Assembly: GCF_003417465.1 (NCBI RefSeq)
Contig: NZ_QVMV01000028.1
Location: forward strand, 1 to 64,000
DNA from: Wenzhouxiangella sp. 15190
GTDB lineage: Bacteria > Pseudomonadota > Gammaproteobacteria > Xanthomonadales > Wenzhouxiangellaceae
Reading direction: 5' to 3'
DNA length: 64,000 nucleotides
Shown: positions 55,165 to 62,179 of the stretch, piece after piece
How positions within the stretch are numbered: position 1 is the stretch's first letter
How the letters are laid out: each line of letters begins with the position of its first letter
Made by a program: the position numbers and the translations under genes
Notes under the pieces: model-generated
Databases searched by the model: none
Told to the model about the DNA's origin: nothing
Seen by the model: the letters and a program-made list of their open reading frames with translations, nothing else

Positions 55165-55180
55165 CAGCGGTGCACTCGCG

Positions 55181-55381
55181 CTATTCGAGAACGAAGCTGA
55201 CGCGCATGTTCACCCTGTAGCGGATGATATTGCCGTCTTCGACCATAACCTTCTGCTCCGCGATCCAGGCGCCGCGCACGTTCTTCAGCGACTTCTCGGC
55301 GCGCTCGATACCACGGCGAATGGCGTCCTCGAAACTTTCGTTGGAGTCGGATGTAATTTCTACGACCTTTGCGACACTCAT
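55181..55381 (-). CDS. Dodecin (flavin-binding protein)
   Basis: The 66-residue protein has the dodecin pattern: VAKVVEITSDSNESFEDAIRRGIERAEKSLKNVRGAWIAEQKVMVEDGNIIRYRVNMRVSFVLE. Dodecins form hollow dodecamers that store flavin and buffer it against photoreaction. Complete length, with 16 bases to the host-attachment gene and 43 bases after hsp20, so all three are likely one transcript. Confidence 0.93.
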   Translation of the reverse strand: MSVAKVVEITSDSNESFEDAIRRGIERAEKSLKNVRGAWIAEQKVMVEDGNIIRYRVNMRVSFVLE

Positions 55382-55424
55382 GGATCTATCTCCTCGGTGC
55401 GAGTGGTGTCCTTTAATGATTGCG

Positions 55425-55871
55425 TCAGCCCTTGATTTCGATCTTGCGGGCCGCCGCTTTCTCGGACTTGGGAACGTGGATTTCCAGTACGCCGTCCTTC
55501 ATCCTGGCTTCGACGCCGTCTTCGTCGGCATCGGGCAGCGAGAACTGGCGGGAAAAACTTCCGGAGAAGCGCTCGACGCGGTGAAAATCGTCACCTTCGT
55601 CGCGGTGCTCTTCCTTGCGGTTGCCCCGGATCGTCAGAACACCTTTCTCCAGAGTGACGTCGATATCATTGGGATCGACACCGGGGATATCGGCCTGGAC
55701 GACATAACCCTTCTTGTTTTCCTTGAGATCAACGGCCGGGGCCCAGGCCTCGCCGAAGAAAGCTTCATCGGGAAGTTCCTCGAACGGCCAGTCGGCCAGG
55801 GACATCAAGTGTCGAAGGGCGTTGCCCGTGGTGGGTTGGTTGCTGCGTGTGCGTTTGCGGGGAAGTGCCAT
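55425..55871 (-). CDS. Small heat-shock protein, Hsp20 family
   Basis: From ATG 55871 the 148-residue protein has an N-terminal arm, the alpha-crystallin domain (about 45-140: WAPAVDLKENKKGYVVQADIPGVDPNDIDVTLEKGVLTIRGNRKEE, then FSRQFSLPDADEDGVEARMKDGVLEIHVPK) and the IEI tail motif (RKIEIKG). It holds unfolding proteins for refolding. The start has a perfect AGGAGG within a predicted hairpin, and three 16-base repeats lie just upstream. An open 36-codon extension crosses those repeats and was rejected. An FNR/FixK-like box lies about 100 bases upstream. Confidence 0.92.
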   Translation of the reverse strand: MALPRKRTRSNQPTTGNALRHLMSLADWPFEELPDEAFFGEAWAPAVDLKENKKGYVVQADIPGVDPNDIDVTLEKGVLTIRGNRKEEHRDEGDDFHRVERFSGSFSRQFSLPDADEDGVEARMKDGVLEIHVPKSEKAAARKIEIKG

Positions 55872-55895
55872 AATCAAGCCTCCTTGATTGGAGCC
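55872..55895 (-). promoter_or_regulatory. Hairpins around the hsp20 ribosome site (possible RNA thermometer)
   Basis: On the minus strand AATCAAGGAGGCTTGATT directly precedes the ATG. AATCAAG and CTTGATT can pair (7 bp), presenting the Shine-Dalgarno GAGG in the loop. Alternatively CTCC just upstream can pair with GGAG and hide it. The two pairings exclude each other. Thermosensing is an inference. Confidence 0.4.
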
Positions 55896-55932
55896 AGCAT
55901 TGATTGGAGCCAGCATTGATTGGAGCCGGCAA
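55885..55932. repeat. Three tandem 16-bp repeats before hsp20
   Basis: The unit TGATTGGAGCCAGCAT occurs at 55885, 55901 and, with changes in the last bases, 55917. The copies abut exactly and lie in the hsp20 leader. Read on the minus strand, each unit supplies another CTCCAATCAA. Confidence 0.85.
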
Positions 55933-55965
55933 TTCTCACGATACGCCGAGTCGGGCCATGACGCA

Positions 55966-55979
55966 TTGATACAGGTCAA
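55966..55979 (-). promoter_or_regulatory. FNR/FixK-like box upstream of the hsp20 operon
   Basis: TTGATACAGGTCAA matches nine of ten fixed positions of TTGAT-N4-ATCAA. It is centred about 100 bases before the hsp20 start, and about 120 bases before the divergent exported RNG-repeat gene. Confidence 0.5.
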
Positions 55980-56093
55980 ACGAGCGGGAACGATCGCTGT
56001 ACCACTTACCGGGACATGACCTCTGGCACGTGTATTCCGGGCCCAGCCTGTGCTTGAATACAGGCGTACTGATCATTCAAAAGAGGCAGTCCC

Positions 56094-56987
56094 ATGTCCA
56101 TCCACAGAACATTCATTACGGTCGCGGCCATCCTTATGGCCACATCTTCACTGGCAGCGTCCAATGAAAGCATTTCCATTCCCCCCGGTGCTACGCACGA
56201 GGGCAACCTCGAGACCCGCAATGGCGCCATTCGGGTTGGCGATGAAGCAGTCATCGAGGGCTCCCTGGACAGCCGCAACGGCCACATTACAACCGGCAAG
56301 TCGGTTACCGCGAGCGATGTCTATTCGCGCAACGGGTCCATCGTCCTGGGCGAGAACGGCCAATACGGCCGTGTCGAGTCCCGCAACGGACAGATCAAGC
56401 TGGGTGACGGCACAACCGCCGACGCACTGGAGACGCGCAACGGCAGCATCGTGGTCGGCTCCCGGGCCCGAACCGGAAAGCTGCTCTCCAGAAACGGCGG
56501 CATCAACGTCGCTTCCGAAGCTGTCGTTGAAGGGACGGCCGAGACGCGCAATGGCGGCATCTCGCTCGAGAAGGGCAGCCGGGTTACCGGACGCATCGCC
56601 ACGCGCAACGGTCGCGTCAAACTCAGCGGTGCCACGGCAGAAGAGGGCATCCAGACCCTGACCGGTGACATCCTGCTCGAGGCAGGCAGTCGCTCGGGCG
56701 GTGATCTGGTCATCGAGATCAAGAAGAATGACGCGGGCAGCGGCGGCAGCTTTTTCGGTCTGGGGGGTAGCAAGACCTGGCCCGAGGCCGGCGATATCCG
56801 CGTTCTCGATGGCAGCGAAGTCGATGGCGACATTGTGCTCGTGCTCGACGCCGACTATGACGAAGCGATGCCCACGGTTGAAATCGGCAGCGACGCCGTC
56901 GTGACCGGCAACCTTCGCATCGACAGCCGGGTTGAGCTGATCGTTGCCGGTACCGTCAACGGAGAGGTCGAACGCGTCACACCCTGA
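56094..56987 (+). CDS. Exported RNG-repeat (beta-helix, polymer-forming-like) protein
   Basis: The 297-residue protein has a signal peptide (about 1-22) and then eight consecutive repeats of 18-19 residues, each centred on (S/T)RNG(x)I, between about residues 42 and 185. The spacing equals one turn of a beta-helix, and resembles DUF4097/bactofilin-type polymer-forming folds. A second part (about 190-297: RVLDGSEVDGDIVLVLDADYDEAMPTVEIGSDAVVTGNLRIDSRVELIVAGTVNGEVERV) continues the same style with a Gly-rich linker. Location is periplasmic or outer surface; function unknown. Confidence 0.75.
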   Translation: MSIHRTFITVAAILMATSSLAASNESISIPPGATHEGNLETRNGAIRVGDEAVIEGSLDSRNGHITTGKSVTASDVYSRNGSIVLGENGQYGRVESRNGQIKLGDGTTADALETRNGSIVVGSRARTGKLLSRNGGINVASEAVVEGTAETRNGGISLEKGSRVTGRIATRNGRVKLSGATAEEGIQTLTGDILLEAGSRSGGDLVIEIKKNDAGSGGSFFGLGGSKTWPEAGDIRVLDGSEVDGDIVLVLDADYDEAMPTVEIGSDAVVTGNLRIDSRVELIVAGTVNGEVERVTP

Positions 56988-57122
56988 GGGTCGGCGATAT
57001 TGGCGCCCGTCATTAAGTATGGCGGGCGCTCGAGCATCGGAACGCCTGTGCGGGCAAGAGGAATTGCGGTACGCTTGCCGATAACGGAGAAGAAGCCTTC
57101 TTTCAGACACACCGGTACCGCC

Positions 57123-57350
57123 ATGATCAACAAGACCGCTCTAGTGGCCGCCCTCGGTTTGCTTCTGGCTTGCGCGTGCAGCGACGGCACCGCGCCCGAC
57201 CGGGTGGAGGCGAACGACTCCGAATCGCGGGAAGAGGGCGGGGGCGTCTACCAGCGCCCGCTCGACAAGGCTCGCAACGTCGAAGACCAGCTTCAGGATG
57301 CGGCCGACAAGCACAAGCGTGACCTGGAGGAACAGGAAGGCGGCGGCTGA
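57123..57350 (+). CDS. Small lipoprotein (75 aa)
   Basis: From ATG 57123 the protein has a lipoprotein signal with two cysteines in LLLACACSDG; the lipobox Cys is one of those near residues 17-19. The mature part is short, charged and helical (LDKARNVEDQLQDAADKHKRDLEEQE) and resembles small outer-membrane-anchored coiled-coil lipoproteins. A longer open frame from 57000 lacks a signal peptide at its start and is not favoured. Confidence 0.7.
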   Translation: MINKTALVAALGLLLACACSDGTAPDRVEANDSESREEGGGVYQRPLDKARNVEDQLQDAADKHKRDLEEQEGGG

Positions 57351-57439
57351 GGCCACGCCGGAATGTCGCCGTCTCTGGTCCGCTCGGGCGATTTTATGTA
57401 TGCTTGGCCCACGAGGGCGACCCGAAGGAGTTCCTTCAC

Positions 57440-59248
57440 GTGAAGCCGACCGATACGCGCAACACGGAGTACTTCCATCGGGTTGTCGACTGCCAGTGGG
57501 CCTGCCCCGCACATACCGATGTCCCCGAATACATCCGCCTGATCGCCCAGGGGCGATTTACCGACGCCTACATGGTGAATCGGGAGTCCAATGTCTTTCC
57601 CGGCATTCTCGGCCGGGTCTGCGATCGTCCCTGCGAGCCTGCCTGCCGCCGCACCCGGGTCGATGAAAAGCCGGTGGCCATCTGTCGGCTCAAGCGGGTC
57701 GCAGCCGATCACAAGTCGGACATCGAAGCCCGACTGCCGCTCGTTCCCGAGCGCAAGAACGGCAAACGCATCGCGCTGGTCGGCGCCGGCTGCGCCAGTC
57801 TGACGGTATGCAACGACCTGATGCCGCTGGGCTACGAGTGCACGGTGTTCGAGGCACTGGACGTGCCCGGCGGCCTGATGCGCTCGAACATCCCGGCCTT
57901 CCGATTACCGGCCGAAGTCCTCGACGAGGAGATCGACTACATCACCGACATGGGCGTGGACCTGCGGCTCAACAGCCCGGTCGAGAGCATGCGCGCGCTT
58001 CTGGACGAAGGCTACGATGCCGTGTTCGTCGGTTCCGGCGCCCCCAAGGGCAAGGAGCTGGACCTGCCCGGACGCAGCGAGGGCGACGCCAGTATTCACA
58101 TCGGCATCGACTGGCTGGAATCGGTGGCCTTCGGGCACACGAAACGCATCGGCAAGCGGGTCCTGATCATCGGCGTGGGCAATACCGCCATGGACTGTTG
58201 CCGAACGAGCCTGAGGCTCGGCGCCGAAGACGTGAAGGTGATGGCGCGCAAGCCGCGCACGTTCTTCAAGGCCTCCGACTGGGAGCTCGAAGACGCCGAG
58301 GAAGAGCAGGTGGAAATCGTCATCAACCACTCGCCGAAGTCCTTCGTGGTCGAGGACGGCCGGCTCAAGGGCATGATGTTCGACATCATGGAATACGACA
58401 TCGAAGACGGCCGGATCACCGACAGCCGAGTGATCGAGGAGACGTTCCTGCCGGCCGACGACGTCATCCTGGCCATCGGGCAGGAGACTGCGTTCCCCTG
58501 GATCGAACGCGACATCGGCATCGAGTTCAACGAATGGGACGAGCCGGTGGTTGACCGCACGACCTACCAGTCCACCTTGCCCGGCGTCTTCTTCGGCGGC
58601 GATGCCGCCTTCGGCCCCGAGAACATCATCTGGGCCGTCGAGCACGGCCACCAGGCCGCCATATCCATTCACAACCATGTTCACGACAAACCGGTGACCG
58701 ACCGACTACCGCGCACCGTCAACCTGGGTTCGCGCAAGATGGGCATTCACGAATGGAGCTACTCCAACTATTTCGAACCGGCCGCGCGCCGGCAGATGGA
58801 GCACGTTCCGCTGACCGAGCGATTCCGCGAACTCGATACCGAGGTCGAACTCGGATTCACCGCCGAGCAGACCGCCTGCGAGGTCGAGCGCTGCCTCAAC
58901 TGCGATATCCAGACCGTCTTTACCGACGAGCTGTGCATCGAGTGCGACGCCTGCGTCGACATCTGCCCGACACGCTGCCTGACGATTACCGACAACGCCG
59001 CGGAGGATGAACTCCGACAGAACCTGACCGCGCCGGCCGACAACACCGAACAGCCGCTGTTCGCCTCCGGCGAGCTCAGGCAGACCGGCCGCATCATGGT
59101 CAAGGACGAAAACGTCTGCGTGCATTGCGGCCTGTGCGCGGAGCGCTGCCCGACCGCCGCCTGGGACATGCAGAAGTCCCTGCTCGACATCCCGTATGCC
59201 GCCGATCACGATGTCACGCCATGCCAGAAGCGCCGGACCGGAACCTGA
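57440..59248 (+). CDS. GltD-like FAD/iron-sulfur oxidoreductase subunit of the 2-oxoacid oxidoreductase
   Basis: From GTG 57440 (AAGGAG ten bases before) the 602-residue protein has an N-terminal iron-sulfur module (CQWACPAHTDVPEYI, CDRPCEPACRR), an FAD-binding GAGCASL near 113, and an NAD(P) site IIGVGNTAMDCC near 244. The second FAD motif FFGGDAAFGPENIIWAVEHG is near 382. Two C-terminal 4Fe-4S ferredoxin clusters follow (CIECDACVDICPTRC near 500 and CVHCGLCAERCPTAAW near 560). The plan is that of glutamate-synthase small subunits plus a ferredoxin tail. It is followed after four bases by the KorA-type gene. It would couple the KorAB reaction to NAD(P)H. Confidence 0.85.
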   Translation: MKPTDTRNTEYFHRVVDCQWACPAHTDVPEYIRLIAQGRFTDAYMVNRESNVFPGILGRVCDRPCEPACRRTRVDEKPVAICRLKRVAADHKSDIEARLPLVPERKNGKRIALVGAGCASLTVCNDLMPLGYECTVFEALDVPGGLMRSNIPAFRLPAEVLDEEIDYITDMGVDLRLNSPVESMRALLDEGYDAVFVGSGAPKGKELDLPGRSEGDASIHIGIDWLESVAFGHTKRIGKRVLIIGVGNTAMDCCRTSLRLGAEDVKVMARKPRTFFKASDWELEDAEEEQVEIVINHSPKSFVVEDGRLKGMMFDIMEYDIEDGRITDSRVIEETFLPADDVILAIGQETAFPWIERDIGIEFNEWDEPVVDRTTYQSTLPGVFFGGDAAFGPENIIWAVEHGHQAAISIHNHVHDKPVTDRLPRTVNLGSRKMGIHEWSYSNYFEPAARRQMEHVPLTERFRELDTEVELGFTAEQTACEVERCLNCDIQTVFTDELCIECDACVDICPTRCLTITDNAAEDELRQNLTAPADNTEQPLFASGELRQTGRIMVKDENVCVHCGLCAERCPTAAWDMQKSLLDIPYAADHDVTPCQKRRTGT

Positions 59249-59252
59249 CTCC

Positions 59253-61073
59253 ATGACCTCCCCGGAAACGAACCGTGTCAACGACTTCGTAATCAAGATC
59301 GCGACCGTCAACGGTACCGGATCGGCCAGCGCCAATACGCTGTTGATGAAGGCCCTGTTCAGGATGGGCATTCCGGTCACCGGAAAGAACCTGTTCCCTT
59401 CCAACATCCAGGGCCTGCCGACGTGGTACGAAATTCGCGCCAGCCGCGACGGCTACAACGCCCGGACCGGCCGGGTGGACGTGATGGTGGCGATGAATGC
59501 CCAGACCTATGCGCAGGACCTGGCCGAAGTCAGTCCCGGCGGCTACCTGATCTACGATGCCACCTGGCCCAGGGATGCCCAGCTCGAACGCGACGACATC
59601 GAGATCATCGGCATACCGCTGGCCGAGATGGTCAACGAGCGATTCGACAAGCCGCGGGTACGCATCCTGATGAAGAACATCGCCTATGTCGGGGCGCTCT
59701 GCGGATTGATGGATATCGACCTGGGCATCGTCCGGGGCCTGGTCGAGGACACCTTCAGTGCCAAGCCCGGCTTGATCGACTCCAACATGGAAGCCATCGA
59801 ACTGGGCTTCGATCATGCCCGCAAGCACTTCGACTGCCCCTTGCCGGTGCGTGCCGAGCGCATGGACGCCAGCAGGGGCCATGTGCTCATCGACGGCAAC
59901 CAGGCGGCCGCGCTGGGCTGCGTCTACGCCGGCGCCACCGTCGGTGCCTGGTACCCGATCACCCCGTCGACTTCACTGATGGACGCCTTCGAGCGATTCT
60001 GCGGCAAGTTTCGCCGCGATCCCGAAACGGGCGAGAACCGCTACTGCATCGTGCAGGCCGAAGACGAACTGGCCGCTGCCGGCATGGTCATCGGCGCGAA
60101 CTGGGCCGGGGCACGCGCCTTCACCCCGACGTCGGGGCCCGGCATCTCCCTGATGGGCGAGTTCCTGGGATTTGCCTACTACACCGAGATTCCGGCGGTG
60201 TTCTTCGATATCCAGCGGGTCGGCCCGTCCACCGGCATGCCCACCCGCACCCAGCAGTGCGACCTGATCGCGGCCGCCTATGCCTCGCACGGCGATACCC
60301 GCCACCCGCTGCTGATCCCGTCCGACCCGGCCGAATGCTTCGAACTGTCCGTCACCGCCTTCGATCTGGCCGAGCGCCTGCAGACCCCGGTGTTCGTGCT
60401 TTCCGATCTCGATATCGGCATGAACGACTGGATGGTGCCCGAACTGACCTGGGACGACGGCTATCGGCCCGATCGGGGCAAGGTGCTCGACGCCGAGGCG
60501 CTCGAGAAGCTGGACGTCTTTCATCGCTTTGCCGATATCGACGGCGACGGCATCGCCTATCGCACGCTGCCCGGTTCCGATCCCAAGGGTGCCTATTTCG
60601 TGCGCGGCTCCGGCCACAACCGGTACGGCGGTTATACCGAAGACGCCGAGGAGTACCAGGACGTGGTCGATCGCCTGCTATGCAAGTGGCAGACGGCGCG
60701 CGAACTGGTGCCGGCCGCAAAGCTGACCGAGGCCGACCGTCCGACCGGCATCGGCATCGTCGCATTCGGCTCGTCACACGGTGCAGTCGGCGAGGCGCTC
60801 GACCGGCTCGCCGCGGACGGCATTCATGCCGACTATCTCAGGCTGCGCGCCTTTCCGTTCGGCGAGGAAGTGCAGCGCTTTCTCGACGACCACGAAACGG
60901 TATTCGTGGTCGAGCAGAACCGTGATGCCCAGATGCGCTCGCTGTTGCTGCTCGAGACGGAAGTCGAACGCCGCAAGCTGGTCTCCATACTCCACTACAA
61001 CGGAATGCCCATTCCATCGGACGCCGTGACCGAACGCATTCGCGAACACGTACGCAGAGAGGCGGCGGCATGA
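59253..61073 (+). CDS. korA: 2-oxoacid:acceptor oxidoreductase, fused gamma-alpha subunit
   Basis: The 606-residue protein begins with the gamma domain (about 10-200: ATVNGTGSASANTLLMKALFRMGIPVTGKN), followed by the alpha pyrophosphate domain (GNQAAALGCVYAGATVGAWYPITPSTS near 211-237). PTSGPGISLMGEFLGFAYYTEIPAVFFDIQRVGPSTGMPTRTQQ is near 290-333. With the beta subunit it oxidatively decarboxylates a 2-oxoacid, most likely 2-oxoglutarate, to the CoA ester, passing electrons to ferredoxin. Fused gamma-alpha is normal for KorA. The start ATG was chosen over an upstream open extension. It overlaps korB by four bases. Confidence 0.9.
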   Translation: MTSPETNRVNDFVIKIATVNGTGSASANTLLMKALFRMGIPVTGKNLFPSNIQGLPTWYEIRASRDGYNARTGRVDVMVAMNAQTYAQDLAEVSPGGYLIYDATWPRDAQLERDDIEIIGIPLAEMVNERFDKPRVRILMKNIAYVGALCGLMDIDLGIVRGLVEDTFSAKPGLIDSNMEAIELGFDHARKHFDCPLPVRAERMDASRGHVLIDGNQAAALGCVYAGATVGAWYPITPSTSLMDAFERFCGKFRRDPETGENRYCIVQAEDELAAAGMVIGANWAGARAFTPTSGPGISLMGEFLGFAYYTEIPAVFFDIQRVGPSTGMPTRTQQCDLIAAAYASHGDTRHPLLIPSDPAECFELSVTAFDLAERLQTPVFVLSDLDIGMNDWMVPELTWDDGYRPDRGKVLDAEALEKLDVFHRFADIDGDGIAYRTLPGSDPKGAYFVRGSGHNRYGGYTEDAEEYQDVVDRLLCKWQTARELVPAAKLTEADRPTGIGIVAFGSSHGAVGEALDRLAADGIHADYLRLRAFPFGEEVQRFLDDHETVFVVEQNRDAQMRSLLLLETEVERRKLVSILHYNGMPIPSDAVTERIREHVRREAAA

Positions 61074-62125
61074 CCTGGATCACCAAACCCAAAGTCGACT
61101 GGGCCGGCCAGCAGCGCAATCCGCTCGGCCTGACCATCCGCGACTACGAAGGCGTCATGTCGACGCTGTGCGCCGGCTGCGGCCACGATTCGGTCACCGC
61201 CGCGCTGGTGCAGGCCTTCTGGGAGATGGCCATCCGGCCCGAGCAGGTCATCAAGCTTTCGGGTATCGGCTGTTCATCGAAAACGCCGGCCTATTTTCTC
61301 GGCGGCGCGCACGGATTCAACTCCGTGCACGGGCGCATGCCCTCGATCGCCACCGGAGCGCTGGCCGCCCACAGGGATCTCATCGCGGTCGGCATATCCG
61401 GCGACGGCGATTCGCTGTCGATCGGAATGGGGCAGTTCGCCCATGCCGTTCGTCGCAATATCAACGTTCTCTATCTCATCGAGAACAACGGCGTCTACGG
61501 CCTCACCAAGGGCCAGTTCTCGGCCTCGGCCGACTGCGGCAGCAAGAGCAAACGCGGGGTCGAGAGCCGGCAGCAGGCGATCGACCCGGTCGCCACGGCC
61601 ATCACGCTCGGCGGCAGCTTCGCGGCCAGAAGCTTCTCCGGCGACAAGAAGCAGCTGGTCCCCCTGATCAAGGCCGGCCTGTCCCATCCCGGCTGCGCCG
61701 TCATCGACGTGATTAGCCCCTGCGTGACCTTCAACGATCACGAGGGCTCCACCAAGAGCTATGCCTTCACGCGCGCCCACCACGAAGCCGTGACCGAAGC
61801 CGACCTGGTGGAACCGGCCGAGGCCATCGAGACCGAGTACGACTGGGGCGATGCCGTCAACGTCACCGTGCATGACGGTTCGACCATCCGGTTCAAGAAG
61901 CTCGAGCCCGACTATGACTGGAGCAGTCGCGCCGGTGCACTGCAGTACCTCGAACACCACCGCGAGCGAGGGGAGGTGGTCACCGGCCTCCTGTATCGCG
62001 ACGCCGACCAGCCCGACTTCCACACCATCGCCAAGACTGCGAAACAACCCCTGCGCGACATGGAATACGAGCAGCTATGCCCGGGTTCCGACGCGCTCAC
62101 ATCACTGCAGGATCGCCTGCGCTGA
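61070..62125 (+). CDS. korB: 2-oxoacid:acceptor oxidoreductase, beta subunit (thiamine pyrophosphate)
   Basis: The 351-residue protein has the thiamine pyrophosphate motif GISGDGDSLSIGMGQFAHA near 107-125 ending ENNGVYGLTKGQFSAS near 141-156, and the cluster cysteines in CAGCGHDS near 32-39, with GIGCSSKTP near 64. Matching KorB length; the C-terminal Cys that completes the cluster is in ISPCVTFNDH near 220. It pairs with korA and the flavoprotein upstream. Confidence 0.92.
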   Translation: MTWITKPKVDWAGQQRNPLGLTIRDYEGVMSTLCAGCGHDSVTAALVQAFWEMAIRPEQVIKLSGIGCSSKTPAYFLGGAHGFNSVHGRMPSIATGALAAHRDLIAVGISGDGDSLSIGMGQFAHAVRRNINVLYLIENNGVYGLTKGQFSASADCGSKSKRGVESRQQAIDPVATAITLGGSFAARSFSGDKKQLVPLIKAGLSHPGCAVIDVISPCVTFNDHEGSTKSYAFTRAHHEAVTEADLVEPAEAIETEYDWGDAVNVTVHDGSTIRFKKLEPDYDWSSRAGALQYLEHHRERGEVVTGLLYRDADQPDFHTIAKTAKQPLRDMEYEQLCPGSDALTSLQDRLR

Positions 62126-62179
62126 AGCATCGCAGCCGCGGCCGGTGGGCATGCGAACCGGGCGCAAGCGGCAGCGGCA

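Noticed and set aside
57003-57029. GCGCCCG/CGGGCGC hairpin after the RNG-repeat gene as a terminator
   Set aside because: The 13-base loop and lack of a T-run make it a poor intrinsic terminator.
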